NCBI RefSeq assembly: GCF_900101525.1
Contig: NZ_FMZD01000002.1
Span: 124,001 to 188,000 of the forward strand
DNA length: 64,000 bases
Direction of reading: 5' to 3'
Origin: Marinilactibacillus psychrotolerans
GTDB lineage: Bacteria > Bacillota > Bacilli > Lactobacillales > Carnobacteriaceae_A
The translations under genes and the position numbers were made by a program. Below, in pieces: positions 53,192 through 64,000 of the stretch. Numbering within the stretch: the first letter of the stretch is position 1; every line of letters begins with the position of its first letter. Below the pieces are notes generated by a model. That model did no database searches. It was not told where the DNA came from and was given only the letters and a program-made list of their open reading frames with translations.

Positions 53192-54241
53192 ATGGGGAAA
53201 ATCAAAGTAATTGGTTTAGGTGCTTCAGAGTTAGAACAATTACCATTAGGCGTTTATAGAACAATTAAACAGTCAGATAAACTTTATGTTAGAACGAAAG
53301 AGCATCCAGTGGTTAAAGAGTTGGAAGAAGAAGGCGTAGAGATGACTTTTTTTGATGATTACTATGAAAATTTTTCATCTTTTCAGCAAGTTTATCCTGC
53401 GATTGTAGAAAACCTTTTGAAATTATCAGAGAAAAGAGATATTGTGTATGCTGTTCCGGGACATCCGATGGTCGCTGAAAAAAGTGTTCAATTGCTGTTA
53501 GAATCAGGAAAAAAAGTGGAAATTATTGGCGGAAAAAGTTTTATTGATGATATGTTTCAAGCGATAACGATTGATCCTGTAGAGGGGTTTCAACTATTGG
53601 ATGCTTTTGATTTATCTCAAGATGAGATTCAAATAGGCCAATCACTAATTATTATGCAAGTGTTTAATCAGCTGATGGCAAGTGAAGTTAAGCTGACGCT
53701 AATGGAGTTATATCCAGATGAACATCAAGTGTGTATCGTTGATGCAGCAGGAAGTCAGTACGAAGAAATAAAATGGATACCCTTGTATGAATTAGACCAT
53801 TTTGATGGCATACACAATTTACGATCTGTGTATATTCCACCATTAAAAAGAGATGAAAGAGTAAAGTCCTTTGAATTACTGCAATTTTATATTGACGAAA
53901 TAACAAGTGAAAACGGAGATGTTTGGATACGTGAACAAACTCCTGAATCACTGCTGTCTTACTTAAAAGAAGAAGTAGATGAGTTGATTCAAGCTTATGA
54001 ACAAGAAGATGTCGATAATATAATAGAAGAGTTGGGAGATGTCTTGCTGCAAATTTTATATCATACCAATTTAGCAGAAAAAACAGGTCAATTTACTTTA
54101 GAAGAAGTATTAGAAGGTATCAATCGTAAATTAAGACGTAGACATCCGCATGTATTTGATGGTGTTACCGCTAATACTGTGGAAGAAGTAAATACCATAT
54201 GGCAAAAAATAAAACAAAAAGAAAAAGAAGAGAGAAGGTAG
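53192..54241 (+). CDS. MazG/tetrapyrrole-methylase fusion protein (YabN-like)
   Basis: 349 residues from ATG 53192 (GGAAGGAAGG upstream). Residues 1-215 form an SAM methylase-like domain ([28 protein letters not shown]). The C-terminal 110 residues are a MazG pyrophosphohydrolase with [14 protein letters not shown] and [10 protein letters not shown] supplying the metal-binding carboxylates. It is markedly shorter than B. subtilis YabN (about 490 residues from memory), so one domain or linker is reduced. It probably hydrolyses aberrant NTPs. RqcP follows four bases on. Confidence 0.9.
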   Translation: MGKIKVIGLGASELEQLPLGVYRTIKQSDKLYVRTKEHPVVKELEEEGVEMTFFDDYYENFSSFQQVYPAIVENLLKLSEKRDIVYAVPGHPMVAEKSVQLLLESGKKVEIIGGKSFIDDMFQAITIDPVEGFQLLDAFDLSQDEIQIGQSLIIMQVFNQLMASEVKLTLMELYPDEHQVCIVDAAGSQYEEIKWIPLYELDHFDGIHNLRSVYIPPLKRDERVKSFELLQFYIDEITSENGDVWIREQTPESLLSYLKEEVDELIQAYEQEDVDNIIEELGDVLLQILYHTNLAEKTGQFTLEEVLEGINRKLRRRHPHVFDGVTANTVEEVNTIWQKIKQKEKEERR

Positions 54242-54245
54242 TAAA

Positions 54246-54503
54246 ATGAGACTCGATAAATTTTTGAAAGTATCAAGAATTATTAAAAGAAGATCAGTTG
54301 CTAAAGAAATAGCTGATAAAGATCGTATTCAGATTAATGGTAAACCAGCAAAATCTTCTACTCAAGTAAAAGTTGGCGATGAATTGGAAATTCGCTTTGG
54401 GAATAAGACGATGATTGCAAAGGTTGAAGACCTAAGGGATACAACTAAAAAAGATGAAGCTTCAGAATTATATAGTATCCTTGAAGAAAAATATAATAAT
54501 TAG
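54246..54503 (+). CDS. rqcP: RqcP, S4-domain ribosome quality control protein
   Basis: An 85-residue S4 RNA-binding protein ([42 protein letters not shown]). In B. subtilis the same gene (yabO) helps RqcH add alanine tails to nascent chains on obstructed 50S subunits. Its place between mazG and divIC is conserved. Confidence 0.93.
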   Translation: MRLDKFLKVSRIIKRRSVAKEIADKDRIQINGKPAKSSTQVKVGDELEIRFGNKTMIAKVEDLRDTTKKDEASELYSILEEKYNN

Positions 54504-54605
54504 AACGTGCTTAAATGAATCCTATTTGAATAGATGAGTAGCTATAATCTTTCTTAGCAGATGAGGAACTGTAAATAGGTTATATTAAATTACTGTGACA
54601 ATCCT

Positions 54606-54633
54606 TTGCATACAGAGAGATTATTGCTATAAT
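54606..54633 (+). promoter_or_regulatory. Promoter upstream of divIC
   Basis: TTGCAT (54606-54611), 16 bp, TATAAT (54628-54633), in the 174-bp gap after rqcP and 44 bases before the divIC start. Confidence 0.65.
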
Positions 54634-54677
54634 CATTATACTATTAAAAAAGTTATTCTTTGAGAGGGTAGAGTGTA

Positions 54678-55100
54678 ATGGAGAAGAAAAAGCAACCAGT
54701 CATTACAAAATTGAATAACCAGTACATAGAAGAGAAGACTTTGGAGAGCATCCGAAAGCGAAAACGAATTAAGTTTGTTAAAAGACGAACAACGTTAATT
54801 GCTATCTGTGGACTATTCTTTGTATCCCTTTTAGTGACACCACTTTTTAATAATTATCAGCAGTTACAAGAATCAAATGTTGAAAAAACAGAAGCAAAAG
54901 AAAAACTGGAAGCACTAGAATTACATCAAGAAGAATTGAATTATTATGTAGGGCTTTTGGAAAACGAGGACTATGTACTTAAGCTTGCTAGAAGCGAATA
55001 CTACTTAACTAAAGATAATGAGATTGTCTTTAGTTTTCCAGAAGATAAAAACCCGGATTATGCAGAAGTTGCAGAGGGGCAGTCGGACACAGATAAATAA
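54678..55100 (+). CDS. divIC: Cell division protein DivIC/FtsB family
   Basis: 140 residues: a basic cytoplasmic N-terminus, one membrane helix (about 38-54, TTLIAICGLFFVSLLVT), a coiled coil (about 60-90, rich in Glu, Lys, Leu), and a short extracellular tail with EDYVLKLARSEYYLTK, the family signature. It acts with FtsL and DivIB at the septum. Confidence 0.95.
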   Translation: MEKKKQPVITKLNNQYIEEKTLESIRKRKRIKFVKRRTTLIAICGLFFVSLLVTPLFNNYQQLQESNVEKTEAKEKLEALELHQEELNYYVGLLENEDYVLKLARSEYYLTKDNEIVFSFPEDKNPDYAEVAEGQSDTDK

Positions 55101-55283
55101 GTGGATTGTAGAAATATAAATACAATGTCAGCATCATTAAGAATTCGGATTTAGCAGAAGAACATATCCTAAATCCAAAATTTATTCCCGTAATAAAAGA
55201 AATAAGTTGGAATAATGCGAATAATTTTTGGTGATTGTAGTCAAAACCTTTCTAAAACACTTTATTCTAAAATTTTAGCATGG

Positions 55284-55289
55284 TATAAT
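55284..55289 (+). promoter_or_regulatory. Extended -10 promoter of the S1-domain gene
   Basis: TGGTATAATATGG includes TATAAT preceded by TGG, 35 bases before the start of the S1 gene. No good -35 hexamer was seen. Confidence 0.5.
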
Positions 55290-55323
55290 ATGGACAAATT
55301 AATTAGGAGGCAACAAAGAAAAC

Positions 55324-55767
55324 ATGTCAATAGAAGTTGGAAGCAAAGTAGAAGGTAAGGTTACCGGGATTGCGAATTTCGGTGCATTCATTGATCTTGG
55401 AGACAAGAAAACTGGATTGGTACACATTAGTGAAGTATCCGATAATTATGTTGAAAATATTAACGAAGTGCTTGAAGTTGGACAAACGGTCATGGTGAAA
55501 GTGTTGTCTATAGCGGATGATGGAAAGATAGGATTATCTATTCGTAAAGCCCAAGATAAACCTGCCGAAGAAGCTCCCAAGAAAAAAGTGCCTCAACGTG
55601 CTAAAAGTAGCAGTAATTCAAATAAGCGCAGCAATTTTTCAGCTCCTAAAAAAGAGGATTTTGATTCTTTGATGAACTCGTTCTTGAAAGATAGTGAAGA
55701 TCGCTTAACTTCTTTAAAACGTAATACAGAAAATAAACGTGGCGGACGCGGCGGACGTAGAGGATAA
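55324..55767 (+). CDS. S1 RNA-binding domain protein (YabR-like)
   Basis: 147 residues: one S1 domain at about 4-73 (GSKVEGKVTGIANFGAFIDLG, GLVHISEVSDNYV, VKVLSIADDGKIGLSIRKA), then a disordered Lys/Ser-rich stretch and an arginine-glycine tail. It is in the position of B. subtilis yabR between divIC and tilS. Probably an RNA or ribosome-associated protein of general type. ATG 55324 follows AGGAGG. Confidence 0.92.
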   Translation: MSIEVGSKVEGKVTGIANFGAFIDLGDKKTGLVHISEVSDNYVENINEVLEVGQTVMVKVLSIADDGKIGLSIRKAQDKPAEEAPKKKVPQRAKSSSNSNKRSNFSAPKKEDFDSLMNSFLKDSEDRLTSLKRNTENKRGGRGGRRG

Positions 55768-55802
55768 TCAGTTTGCTTTTTTGAGTAAACGTCCGATCTA
55801 GT

Positions 55803-55838
55803 AAAAAGGGTGTAGGGAGTTTCCCTAACCCTTTTTTG
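55803..55838 (+). terminator. Terminator after the S1-domain gene
   Basis: AAAAAGGGTGTAGGGA pairs with TCCCTAACCCTTTTTT; one bulge, T-run at the end. Confidence 0.88.
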
Positions 55839-55915
55839 TTACCAACCAAGCTATTTATAGATAGAATTCTTCTGTGTTAATAAATGAAAGCTGAAAATGT
55901 AGAAAGGGACTTGAG

Positions 55916-57301
55916 ATGGGCTTGACAGATAAGTTCACTAAGATAATAGGAGAAAATCATTACTGGACAAGCGAAGATAAAGTGCTAGTCGCGGTTTCTG
56001 GTGGAGTAGATTCCATGGTCCTTTTGCATTTGATCACTCATTTACCTAGTGAGAGCAGACCGTTTTATTCAATCGCCTATGTTGATCATCAATTGCGCAG
56101 CACGTCAATAACAGAGCGACAGGCTGTTAAAAAGATAGCAGAAAATTTAGGAGTCCCATTTTATTCTTATATATGGCCTAAAGAAGATCAGCCGCAATCT
56201 GGAACGGAGGAGGCTGCTAGAGAAATACGGTATCAATTTTTTTATCAAGTTATGGTCGAGCAGAATATTACGAAGTTACTGACGGCTCATCATAAAAACG
56301 ATCAGTCGGAGACCATCTTAATGAGAATGGTTCGAGGGAGTGCCATAAGTCAATTAGTAGGAATTCATAAAAATAGGTTATTTAAAGATAGGGAAATTAT
56401 TCGACCTTTGCTCGATTTTAAAAAATCCGAGCTATATACCTATGCCAAGGCAAATAAACTTGAATTTTATGAAGATGAGAGTAATGCTTCGTCTCAATAT
56501 ACTAGAAACCGTTATAGAAATAAGATTTTACCTTTATTAAAAGAAGAAAATAAAGAAGTCGAAGATCACCTGACAAACTTTGCAGCGGACCTTCAAGATT
56601 TCTTGGACATTGTAAATCCAATAATTGATAAACAAGCAACTGAATGTCTATTATTTGAAGAACATGGCGTGAAAATAAGTAAACAATCCTTTCTGATGCA
56701 GTCAGACAGTATACAAAGATTAGTCCTTAAGCATATGCTTGATAGACTTTATGAAAAAAGTTCGCTGCAATATAAAAGAGGCCATGTAGAAATTTTACAG
56801 AAATGGCTCCATAGTGATAAAGCTAATAGTAAAATAGAGCTTCCTGGAGATTACGTAGGTATTAAAGAGTATAATGATTTTTCAATCTGTAAAGAGGCAC
56901 ATATTCAGCCTAAACTCTTGTCTGATGCTAAACAACTCGAGATAGGGAAATGGGTGTTACTACCTAATGGGAAAAAAATTGGATTATTCTATTCTAATGA
57001 AATAATTGAGTCAAAAAAACAGATTGCTACCCTATTTTTTAACTTAGAATCCATTACTTTGCCACTAAAGATTCGTCATAGAGCTGCTGGTGATCGCATA
57101 AATATAAAAGGAATAAACGGAACCAAAAAAATTCAGAGAATCTTGATTGATCAGAAGATACCGTCCTCTAAGAGAAAAGAGGCTATTATTATAGAAGATG
57201 CAGAGAAACAGGTCCTTTGGCTACTAGGATTAAAAGAATCGTCATTGTCTACTAAAAAGATACCTGATAAAATACAGTACGGGTTGATATTAAAAGAATA
57301 A
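55916..57301 (+). CDS. tilS: tRNA(Ile)-lysidine synthase
   Basis: 461 residues. An N-terminal PP-loop ATPase with [15 protein letters not shown] (about 25-39), [20 protein letters not shown] near 120, and a C-terminal TilS domain. It turns the anticodon C of tRNA-Ile into lysidine so that AUA codons are read correctly. Hpt follows 52 bases on, the classic tilS-hpt-ftsH order. Confidence 0.96.
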   Translation: MGLTDKFTKIIGENHYWTSEDKVLVAVSGGVDSMVLLHLITHLPSESRPFYSIAYVDHQLRSTSITERQAVKKIAENLGVPFYSYIWPKEDQPQSGTEEAAREIRYQFFYQVMVEQNITKLLTAHHKNDQSETILMRMVRGSAISQLVGIHKNRLFKDREIIRPLLDFKKSELYTYAKANKLEFYEDESNASSQYTRNRYRNKILPLLKEENKEVEDHLTNFAADLQDFLDIVNPIIDKQATECLLFEEHGVKISKQSFLMQSDSIQRLVLKHMLDRLYEKSSLQYKRGHVEILQKWLHSDKANSKIELPGDYVGIKEYNDFSICKEAHIQPKLLSDAKQLEIGKWVLLPNGKKIGLFYSNEIIESKKQIATLFFNLESITLPLKIRHRAAGDRINIKGINGTKKIQRILIDQKIPSSKRKEAIIIEDAEKQVLWLLGLKESSLSTKKIPDKIQYGLILKE

Positions 57302-57353
57302 TCCCACTATTTTTACAAAAGATTATAAACTAATAAAAAGGAGTACTATCAAC

Positions 57354-57890
57354 ATGAAGTCAGACATGGAAAAGATATTAATTTCAGAAGAAGAAATACA
57401 AAAAAAGGTTCAAGAACTTGGGGAAATATTATCAGAAGAGTATAAAGATAAAAATCCTTTACTAGTTGGTGTGTTGAAAGGTGCTTTGCCTTTTATGGCT
57501 GATTTGATTAAAGCTATGGAAATTTATCTTGAAATTGACTTTATGGATGTCTCCAGCTATGGAAACGAGACAACCTCTTCAGGAGAAGTTAAGATACTTA
57601 AGGATTTAGATACTAATGTGGAAGGTAGACACGTATTGTTTGTAGAAGATATCATTGATACTGGACGTACCCTAGCGTATTTAAAAGATATGTTCAAGTA
57701 TAGAAAAGCGGCTTCTGTAAAAATTGTAACTTTACTTGATAAACCATCGGGTAGAGCAGTAGACATGACAGTTGACTGGATAGGTTTTGAAGTGCCGCAT
57801 GAGTTTGTTGTTGGGTATGGACTAGATTTTGCAGAAAGATACCGTAACCTACCGTATATTGGAGTATTGAAGCCTGAAATCTATCAATAG
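57354..57890 (+). CDS. hpt: Hypoxanthine-guanine phosphoribosyltransferase
   Basis: 178 residues with the PRPP-binding motif [14 protein letters not shown] near 98-111 and [10 protein letters not shown] near 45. It salvages hypoxanthine and guanine using the PRPP made by Prs. ATG 57354 has AAAGGAG upstream. Confidence 0.97.
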   Translation: MKSDMEKILISEEEIQKKVQELGEILSEEYKDKNPLLVGVLKGALPFMADLIKAMEIYLEIDFMDVSSYGNETTSSGEVKILKDLDTNVEGRHVLFVEDIIDTGRTLAYLKDMFKYRKAASVKIVTLLDKPSGRAVDMTVDWIGFEVPHEFVVGYGLDFAERYRNLPYIGVLKPEIYQ

Positions 57891-58074
57891 AGTATAGAAT
57901 ACTACCTTTATAAAACAAAAAAGAAATAGTTTTCTTTTAATAATAAAATCATCAAACAAAATTCATAGTCAAAATAGGTCAAGTATGTTAACATAAGTAA
58001 AGTATAAAACAGTATCAATTCTAAATAGTATAGACTATTTAAATAACAAAACTAATAGTTAGATGGAGGATGAA

Positions 58075-60204
58075 ATGAAGAAGGGATTTTTCAATAGTGG
58101 ACTCTTCTACATCTTGGTGTTTATCGCAGTCATAGGGATTGTGTCTTGGGCGACAAGGGGTTCTGACGGAGCATCAGAAGGATTTACTTCAACTGAGTTT
58201 GTTGAATTTCTTGAAGAAGATCGAGTATCAGAATTTACAATTCAACCAACAGGCGGTATTTACGAGGTCAGTGGAGAGTTTCGAAAAAATCAAGAACCTG
58301 AAGTAGAAAATAAAAATGGTATTTCAATTTTTGGAAACGTAGAACAGGACAAAACAAATTTTACAACAGCTATTCTACAGAACGATTCATCAGTAGAAGA
58401 AGTAATGGCTTTAGCCAATGAGAACGATGTGAAAATCCAACCTCTTGAGGAACCCTCTCTTGGGATTTGGGGAAGTCTTTTAATTTCAATATTACCGTTA
58501 TTTTTACTGGTAGGATTCTTGTATTTTATGATGAATCAAGCCGGACAAGGTGGCGGCGGTGCTGGTGGTGGCCGAGGTGTAATGAACTTTGGTAAGTCTA
58601 AAGCTAAAGAAAATGATGCAAAAACCAGTAAAGTTCGCTTCTCAGATGTTGCAGGAGCAGATGAAGAAAAAGAAGAACTAGTTGAAATCGTAGAGTTCCT
58701 TAAAGATCCTCGCAGATTCTCAAACTTAGGTGCGAGAATCCCAGCAGGAGTATTACTAGAAGGTCCTCCAGGAACAGGTAAAACATTACTTGCAAAAGCA
58801 GTGGCTGGAGAAGCAGGCGTTCCATTCTTCTCTATATCAGGATCTGAGTTTGTAGAAATGTTTGTTGGGGTCGGTGCGAGCCGAGTACGTGATTTGTTTG
58901 AAAATGCTAAGAAAAACGCGCCAGCAATCATCTTTATTGATGAAATTGATGCAGTTGGACGTCAACGTGGAGCTGGAATGGGTGGCGGACACGATGAACG
59001 TGAACAGACACTAAATCAATTATTAGTAGAAATGGACGGTTTCACTGGTAATGAAGGCGTCATTGTTGTAGCAGCTACTAACAGACAAGATGTATTAGAT
59101 CCAGCTTTGCTTCGTCCCGGTCGTTTTGACCGTCGTATCCTTGTGGGTCGACCAGACGTCAAAGGACGTGAAGCAATCCTTAAAGTTCATTCTAAAAATA
59201 AACCTATGGGTTCTAGCGTTGATTTGAAGCAAATTGCGAAACAAACTCCTGGTTTTGCCGGAGCAGATCTTGAGAACTTGTTAAATGAAGCAGCATTGAT
59301 TGCAGCTAGACGTGATAGTAAACAAATCGAAGCATTAGATGTTGATGAAGCACATGATAGAGTAATAGCCGGACCAGCGAAAAAAGATCGTGTAATTTCT
59401 AAAGTCGAACGAAGTATGGTAGCTTATCATGAAGCAGGTCATACTATTGTCGGATTAGTCTTAAATGATGCACGAATTGTCCATAAAGTAACGATTGTTC
59501 CGCGAGGACGTGCGGGTGGCTATGCTATCATGCTTCCAAGAGAAGATCGTTTCTTAATGACTAAAAAAGAAATGTTTGAACAAATCGTGGGTCTTTTAGG
59601 TGGACGCGTGGCGGAAGAACTTATATTTGACTCTCAATCTAGTGGAGCATCTAACGACTTCCAACAAGCAACACAATTGGCTAGAAGTATGGTAACAGAA
59701 TACGGAATGAGTGATTTATTAGGTCCGGTTCAATATGAAGGAAATGGACAAGTCTTCTTAGGAAGAGATTATTCACAATCCAAAGCATACTCTGAACAGT
59801 TTGCTTATCAGATCGATCAGGAAGTGTTGAGAATTATTAATGAAGCGCATGACGAAGCTAAACGCATTGTTGAAGAACATAAAGATGCGCATGACTTGAT
59901 TGCTCAAAAACTACTTGAAGTTGAAACACTGGACGAAAAACAAATCATGAGTTTATTTGAAAAAGGTGAAATGCCAGATAAACACAGCAATGATCCAGTT
60001 GAATTTCCACGAGAAAGTGAAGAAGCGGATAGAGATCCAGAAGAAGAACCTATCGGCACTTCGTTCGAAGAAGTGAAAGCAGCTAGAGAACAAAAAGAAA
60101 AAGAACGAGAAAAACAGTTTGAAGAAGAAACCCATGATGAACAAGTATCTGATTCAGAAGATAACGATAAAGTTTCTTCGGATGAGGATAATAAGAAAAA
60201 GTAA
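58075..60204 (+). CDS. ftsH: ATP-dependent zinc metalloprotease FtsH
   Basis: 709 residues. ATG 58075 is chosen because TGGAGG lies just upstream, inside the frame that begins at 58063. Two membrane helices (about 4-22 and 130-150) flank an extracytoplasmic loop. Then come an AAA domain with GPPGTGKT and [11 protein letters not shown], arginine finger region RPGRFDRR, and the protease HEAGH zinc site with a distal Asp. The acidic C-terminal tail (about 630-709) is long. It degrades membrane and regulatory proteins. Confidence 0.98.
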   Translation: MKKGFFNSGLFYILVFIAVIGIVSWATRGSDGASEGFTSTEFVEFLEEDRVSEFTIQPTGGIYEVSGEFRKNQEPEVENKNGISIFGNVEQDKTNFTTAILQNDSSVEEVMALANENDVKIQPLEEPSLGIWGSLLISILPLFLLVGFLYFMMNQAGQGGGGAGGGRGVMNFGKSKAKENDAKTSKVRFSDVAGADEEKEELVEIVEFLKDPRRFSNLGARIPAGVLLEGPPGTGKTLLAKAVAGEAGVPFFSISGSEFVEMFVGVGASRVRDLFENAKKNAPAIIFIDEIDAVGRQRGAGMGGGHDEREQTLNQLLVEMDGFTGNEGVIVVAATNRQDVLDPALLRPGRFDRRILVGRPDVKGREAILKVHSKNKPMGSSVDLKQIAKQTPGFAGADLENLLNEAALIAARRDSKQIEALDVDEAHDRVIAGPAKKDRVISKVERSMVAYHEAGHTIVGLVLNDARIVHKVTIVPRGRAGGYAIMLPREDRFLMTKKEMFEQIVGLLGGRVAEELIFDSQSSGASNDFQQATQLARSMVTEYGMSDLLGPVQYEGNGQVFLGRDYSQSKAYSEQFAYQIDQEVLRIINEAHDEAKRIVEEHKDAHDLIAQKLLEVETLDEKQIMSLFEKGEMPDKHSNDPVEFPRESEEADRDPEEEPIGTSFEEVKAAREQKEKEREKQFEEETHDEQVSDSEDNDKVSSDEDNKKK

Positions 60205-60230
60205 TCTGTAGAACAAAATGATAAAGGATG

Positions 60231-60272
60231 AGAAGAGGAGGTGAAACATCACCCTCCTCTTCTTTCCTTGTT
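60231..60272 (+). terminator. Terminator after ftsH
   Basis: AGAAGAGGAGGTGA pairs with TCACCCTCCTCTTCT with one bulge; a short T-rich stretch follows. Confidence 0.75.
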
Positions 60273-60327
60273 TAATGAAATATAGTAAGATAATCAAAAG
60301 ACTCTAACTAGTCAAGGAGAGAATGAT

Positions 60328-61212
60328 TTGACAGATAAAATAATAAAAGCGTTAGCCTACCAAAACGAAATCAGAGTGTATGTAGTAGAAGCAACTGAGA
60401 TGGTCAATGAAGCACAGAAGAAACATGATAGTTGGAGTACTGCTACTGCAGCGTTAGGAAGAGCAATGATAGGAACAACGTTGCTGGGAGCCACTTTAAA
60501 AGGACGCGAAAAAATCACTGTAAGAATTGAAGGAAATGGTCCAATAGGGTATTTAGTGATTGATAGCAATGGAAAAGGCGAGACAAAAGGCTATATTCAT
60601 AATCCCCAAGTGAATTTACCATTGAATAGCCATGGGAAATTAGACGTAAGAGGTGCTGTTGGTACTGATGGAATGCTGACGGTCAGTAAGGATTTAGGTA
60701 TGAAAAAACCTTTTGTCGGTCAAGTTCCGCTAGTGAGTGGGGAACTGGGAGAAGATTTCACCTATTATATGGCAAATTCTGAACAGGTACCATCAGCAAT
60801 TGGTGTATCTGTACTAGTTAATCCAGATGAAACAGTTAAAGCTGCAGGCGGGTTTATGATCCAAGTATTACCAAATGCTAAAGAAGAAACGATAAAAAAA
60901 TTAGAAATAGTAATTGCAGAATTACCATTAGTATCTAGATTAATGGAAAATGGTGAAACACCTGATGAGATTTTAGAAAGATTAGTTGGTAAAGATAATT
61001 ATCAGCTGCTTGAGACGACACCAGTTCAGTTTAAGTGTGATTGTTCAAAAGAACGATTTGGAGATGCAATTATATCCCTTGGAGTAGATGAGATTCAGAA
61101 TATGATAGATGAGGATCATGGAGCAGAAGCGGTTTGTCATTTCTGTCGTACAAAATATCAATATACCGAAAATGATTTAGAAAAACTAAAAGAAGAAGCA
61201 GCTTCTCAGTAA
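60328..61212 (+). CDS. hslO: Redox-regulated chaperone Hsp33
   Basis: 294 residues starting at TTG 60328 behind AAGGAGA. The N-terminal fold has the family segment GGFMIQVLPNA. The C-terminal redox switch keeps all four zinc cysteines, CDC near 234-236 and CHFC near 267-270. Oxidation releases zinc and activates the chaperone. It follows ftsH as in many Firmicutes. Confidence 0.97.
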   Translation: MTDKIIKALAYQNEIRVYVVEATEMVNEAQKKHDSWSTATAALGRAMIGTTLLGATLKGREKITVRIEGNGPIGYLVIDSNGKGETKGYIHNPQVNLPLNSHGKLDVRGAVGTDGMLTVSKDLGMKKPFVGQVPLVSGELGEDFTYYMANSEQVPSAIGVSVLVNPDETVKAAGGFMIQVLPNAKEETIKKLEIVIAELPLVSRLMENGETPDEILERLVGKDNYQLLETTPVQFKCDCSKERFGDAIISLGVDEIQNMIDEDHGAEAVCHFCRTKYQYTENDLEKLKEEAASQ

Positions 61213-63048
<1,836 letters not shown>

Positions 63049-63068
63049 ATGAGATTTTCAACTTACTT

Positions 63069-63116
63069 AAAAAGCATGTTTACCCTAAATCAAACTTGGG
63101 AAAAGCATGCTTTTTA
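63069..63116 (+). terminator. Terminator after lysS
   Basis: AAAAAGCATG and inner CCC pair with GGG and GCATGCTTTTT; T-run at the end. Confidence 0.85.
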
Positions 63117-63217
63117 TTATATCTTATTTGATCCACACAAATCATTCGATTATGTAACGTAAATGATATAGAATAATAGAATAAATACATTTAACTGTAT
63201 AGAAAGTAGGAAGATAC

Positions 63218-64000
63218 ATGAAAAAATCAAGATGGATTAATTTCTTAGGGGGATCAAGTTTAGTCTTTACCCTAGCTGTTCTTATTATGATTGGAATTAT
63301 AATAGTATTGTTTAATCAAGTTGATTTCATTTTTTATCCAATTGCTGTTTTAATATCAAGTGTTTTGATGCCTTTTGTAATAGCATTATTACTATATTAT
63401 CTATTAAATCCAATAATTGATTTTTTAGAAAAAAGAAAGATTAAAAGATTATGGGGAGTAGCCTTATTATTTATTGTTTTAATTGGTTTGTTTGTAGTAT
63501 TAATTGGAACACTTATTCCACTGCTAAGTAATCAATTTAATAGTTTGGTTGAAAATTTCCCTTCTTTTATTGATACACTTATAAACACGTCTTCAGAGTG
63601 GCTAAATAATGTACCTTTTGGTGAACAAATTGAATCGTTTATAAATCAAGGAGAGACCTTTATCTCTCAAGTTCCTGATAATCTTAACCAATATCTAACT
63701 GATGGGCTTAGTGGTGTCTCTACAGTCGTTTCCAGTGTGACAAACGTGGTAATTACTTTGGTTACATTCCCGCTCATTCTTTTCTTTTTATTAAAAGATG
63801 AAAAGAAGATGTCCACAGCTGTACTATCTGCTGTCCCACCAAAATGGCGAGAAGATATATTACGTATTTCAAGTGAAATTAATTCTCAAGTTGGCGCGTA
63901 CATTAAAGGGCAATTAATCATCGCTACGTCAATTGGAGTTATGATGTTTATTGGGTTCTTGATTATTGATTTAGACTATGCTGGGATTTTAGCGATCATT
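63218..64000 (+). CDS. AI-2E family transporter, partial (C-terminus beyond window)
   Basis: Open from ATG 63218 to the window edge, 261 residues without a stop. It has N-terminal hydrophobic helices (SSLVFTLAVLIMIGIIIVLF; VLMPFVIALLLYYLLNPIID), a soluble middle region, and VTFPLILFFLLKDEKKM plus GAYIKGQLIIA, which are signatures of the AI-2E/UPF0118 permease family. The substrate is uncertain: family members include autoinducer-2 exporters and sodium/proton antiporters. It starts after the lysS terminator with its own ribosome site (GTAGGAAG). Confidence 0.93.
   Translation, partial: MKKSRWINFLGGSSLVFTLAVLIMIGIIIVLFNQVDFIFYPIAVLISSVLMPFVIALLLYYLLNPIIDFLEKRKIKRLWGVALLFIVLIGLFVVLIGTLIPLLSNQFNSLVENFPSFIDTLINTSSEWLNNVPFGEQIESFINQGETFISQVPDNLNQYLTDGLSGVSTVVSSVTNVVITLVTFPLILFFLLKDEKKMSTAVLSAVPPKWREDILRISSEINSQVGAYIKGQLIIATSIGVMMFIGFLIIDLDYAGILAII

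Overview
The window is chromosomal DNA from a low-GC Gram-positive bacterium of the order Lactobacillales. The mix of genes (FLEET-type extracellular electron transfer locus, L-lactate dehydrogenase, pyruvate carboxylase, mannitol PTS, a PurR of the Bacillus/Lactococcus type, many TTG and GTG starts) fits Carnobacteriaceae (Carnobacterium, Marinilactibacillus, Alkalibacterium or Jeotgalibaca) best. I cannot name the genus from sequence alone. No rRNA, tRNA, CRISPR array, transposase or phage gene was seen.

The backbone is the housekeeping block that many Bacilli carry in this order: ispE, purR, glmU, prs, then pth, mfd, a MurJ/SpoVB-type flippase, a mazG protein, rqcP, divIC, an S1 protein, tilS, hpt, ftsH, hslO and lysS. 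Here two accessory blocks split it: about 14 kb between ispE and purR, and about 26 kb between prs and pth.

Positions 1-9300 hold a zinc-starvation regulon marked by four Zur-type operators (near 1786, 2953, 4027 and 7539). It contains an unusual Amt-family channel with a flavoprotein, a ZinT lipoprotein, a zinc ABC transporter (AdcA, AdcC, AdcB), zinc-free ribosomal proteins S14 and L33, a G3E GTPase metallochaperone and a 41-residue basic protein. The ZinT protein and the zinc-binding lipoprotein share a module of about 90 residues marked by HYH(T/S)GD. It is fused ahead of ZinT, and two copies are inserted inside AdcA where the histidine-rich loop should be.

Positions 9400-12800 encode a membrane diguanylate cyclase and a BcsA-like glycosyltransferase with two PilZ-like domains, a compact c-di-GMP-controlled polysaccharide unit. 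Pyruvate carboxylase, purR (behind a perfect PurBox), a general stress protein interrupted by an in-frame stop, glmU and prs follow.

Positions 21400-28430 hold a flavin-based extracellular electron transfer (FLEET) locus: eetA, then dmkA, fmnB and pplA on the minus strand, diverging from ndh2, dmkB and eetB. Together they would make a demethylmenaquinone pool, oxidise NADH into it, and pass electrons to a covalently flavinylated surface lipoprotein.

Positions 28600-46700 hold metabolic and transport genes: a MerR regulator with a MATE exporter, ldh, an S9 peptidase, an aspartate 4-decarboxylase-type enzyme, an acetyltransferase, an orphan PTS EIIC, glmS with candidate NagR sites, and a complete mannitol operon (mtlA, mtlR, mtlF, mtlD). 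The window ends inside an AI-2E-family transporter gene.
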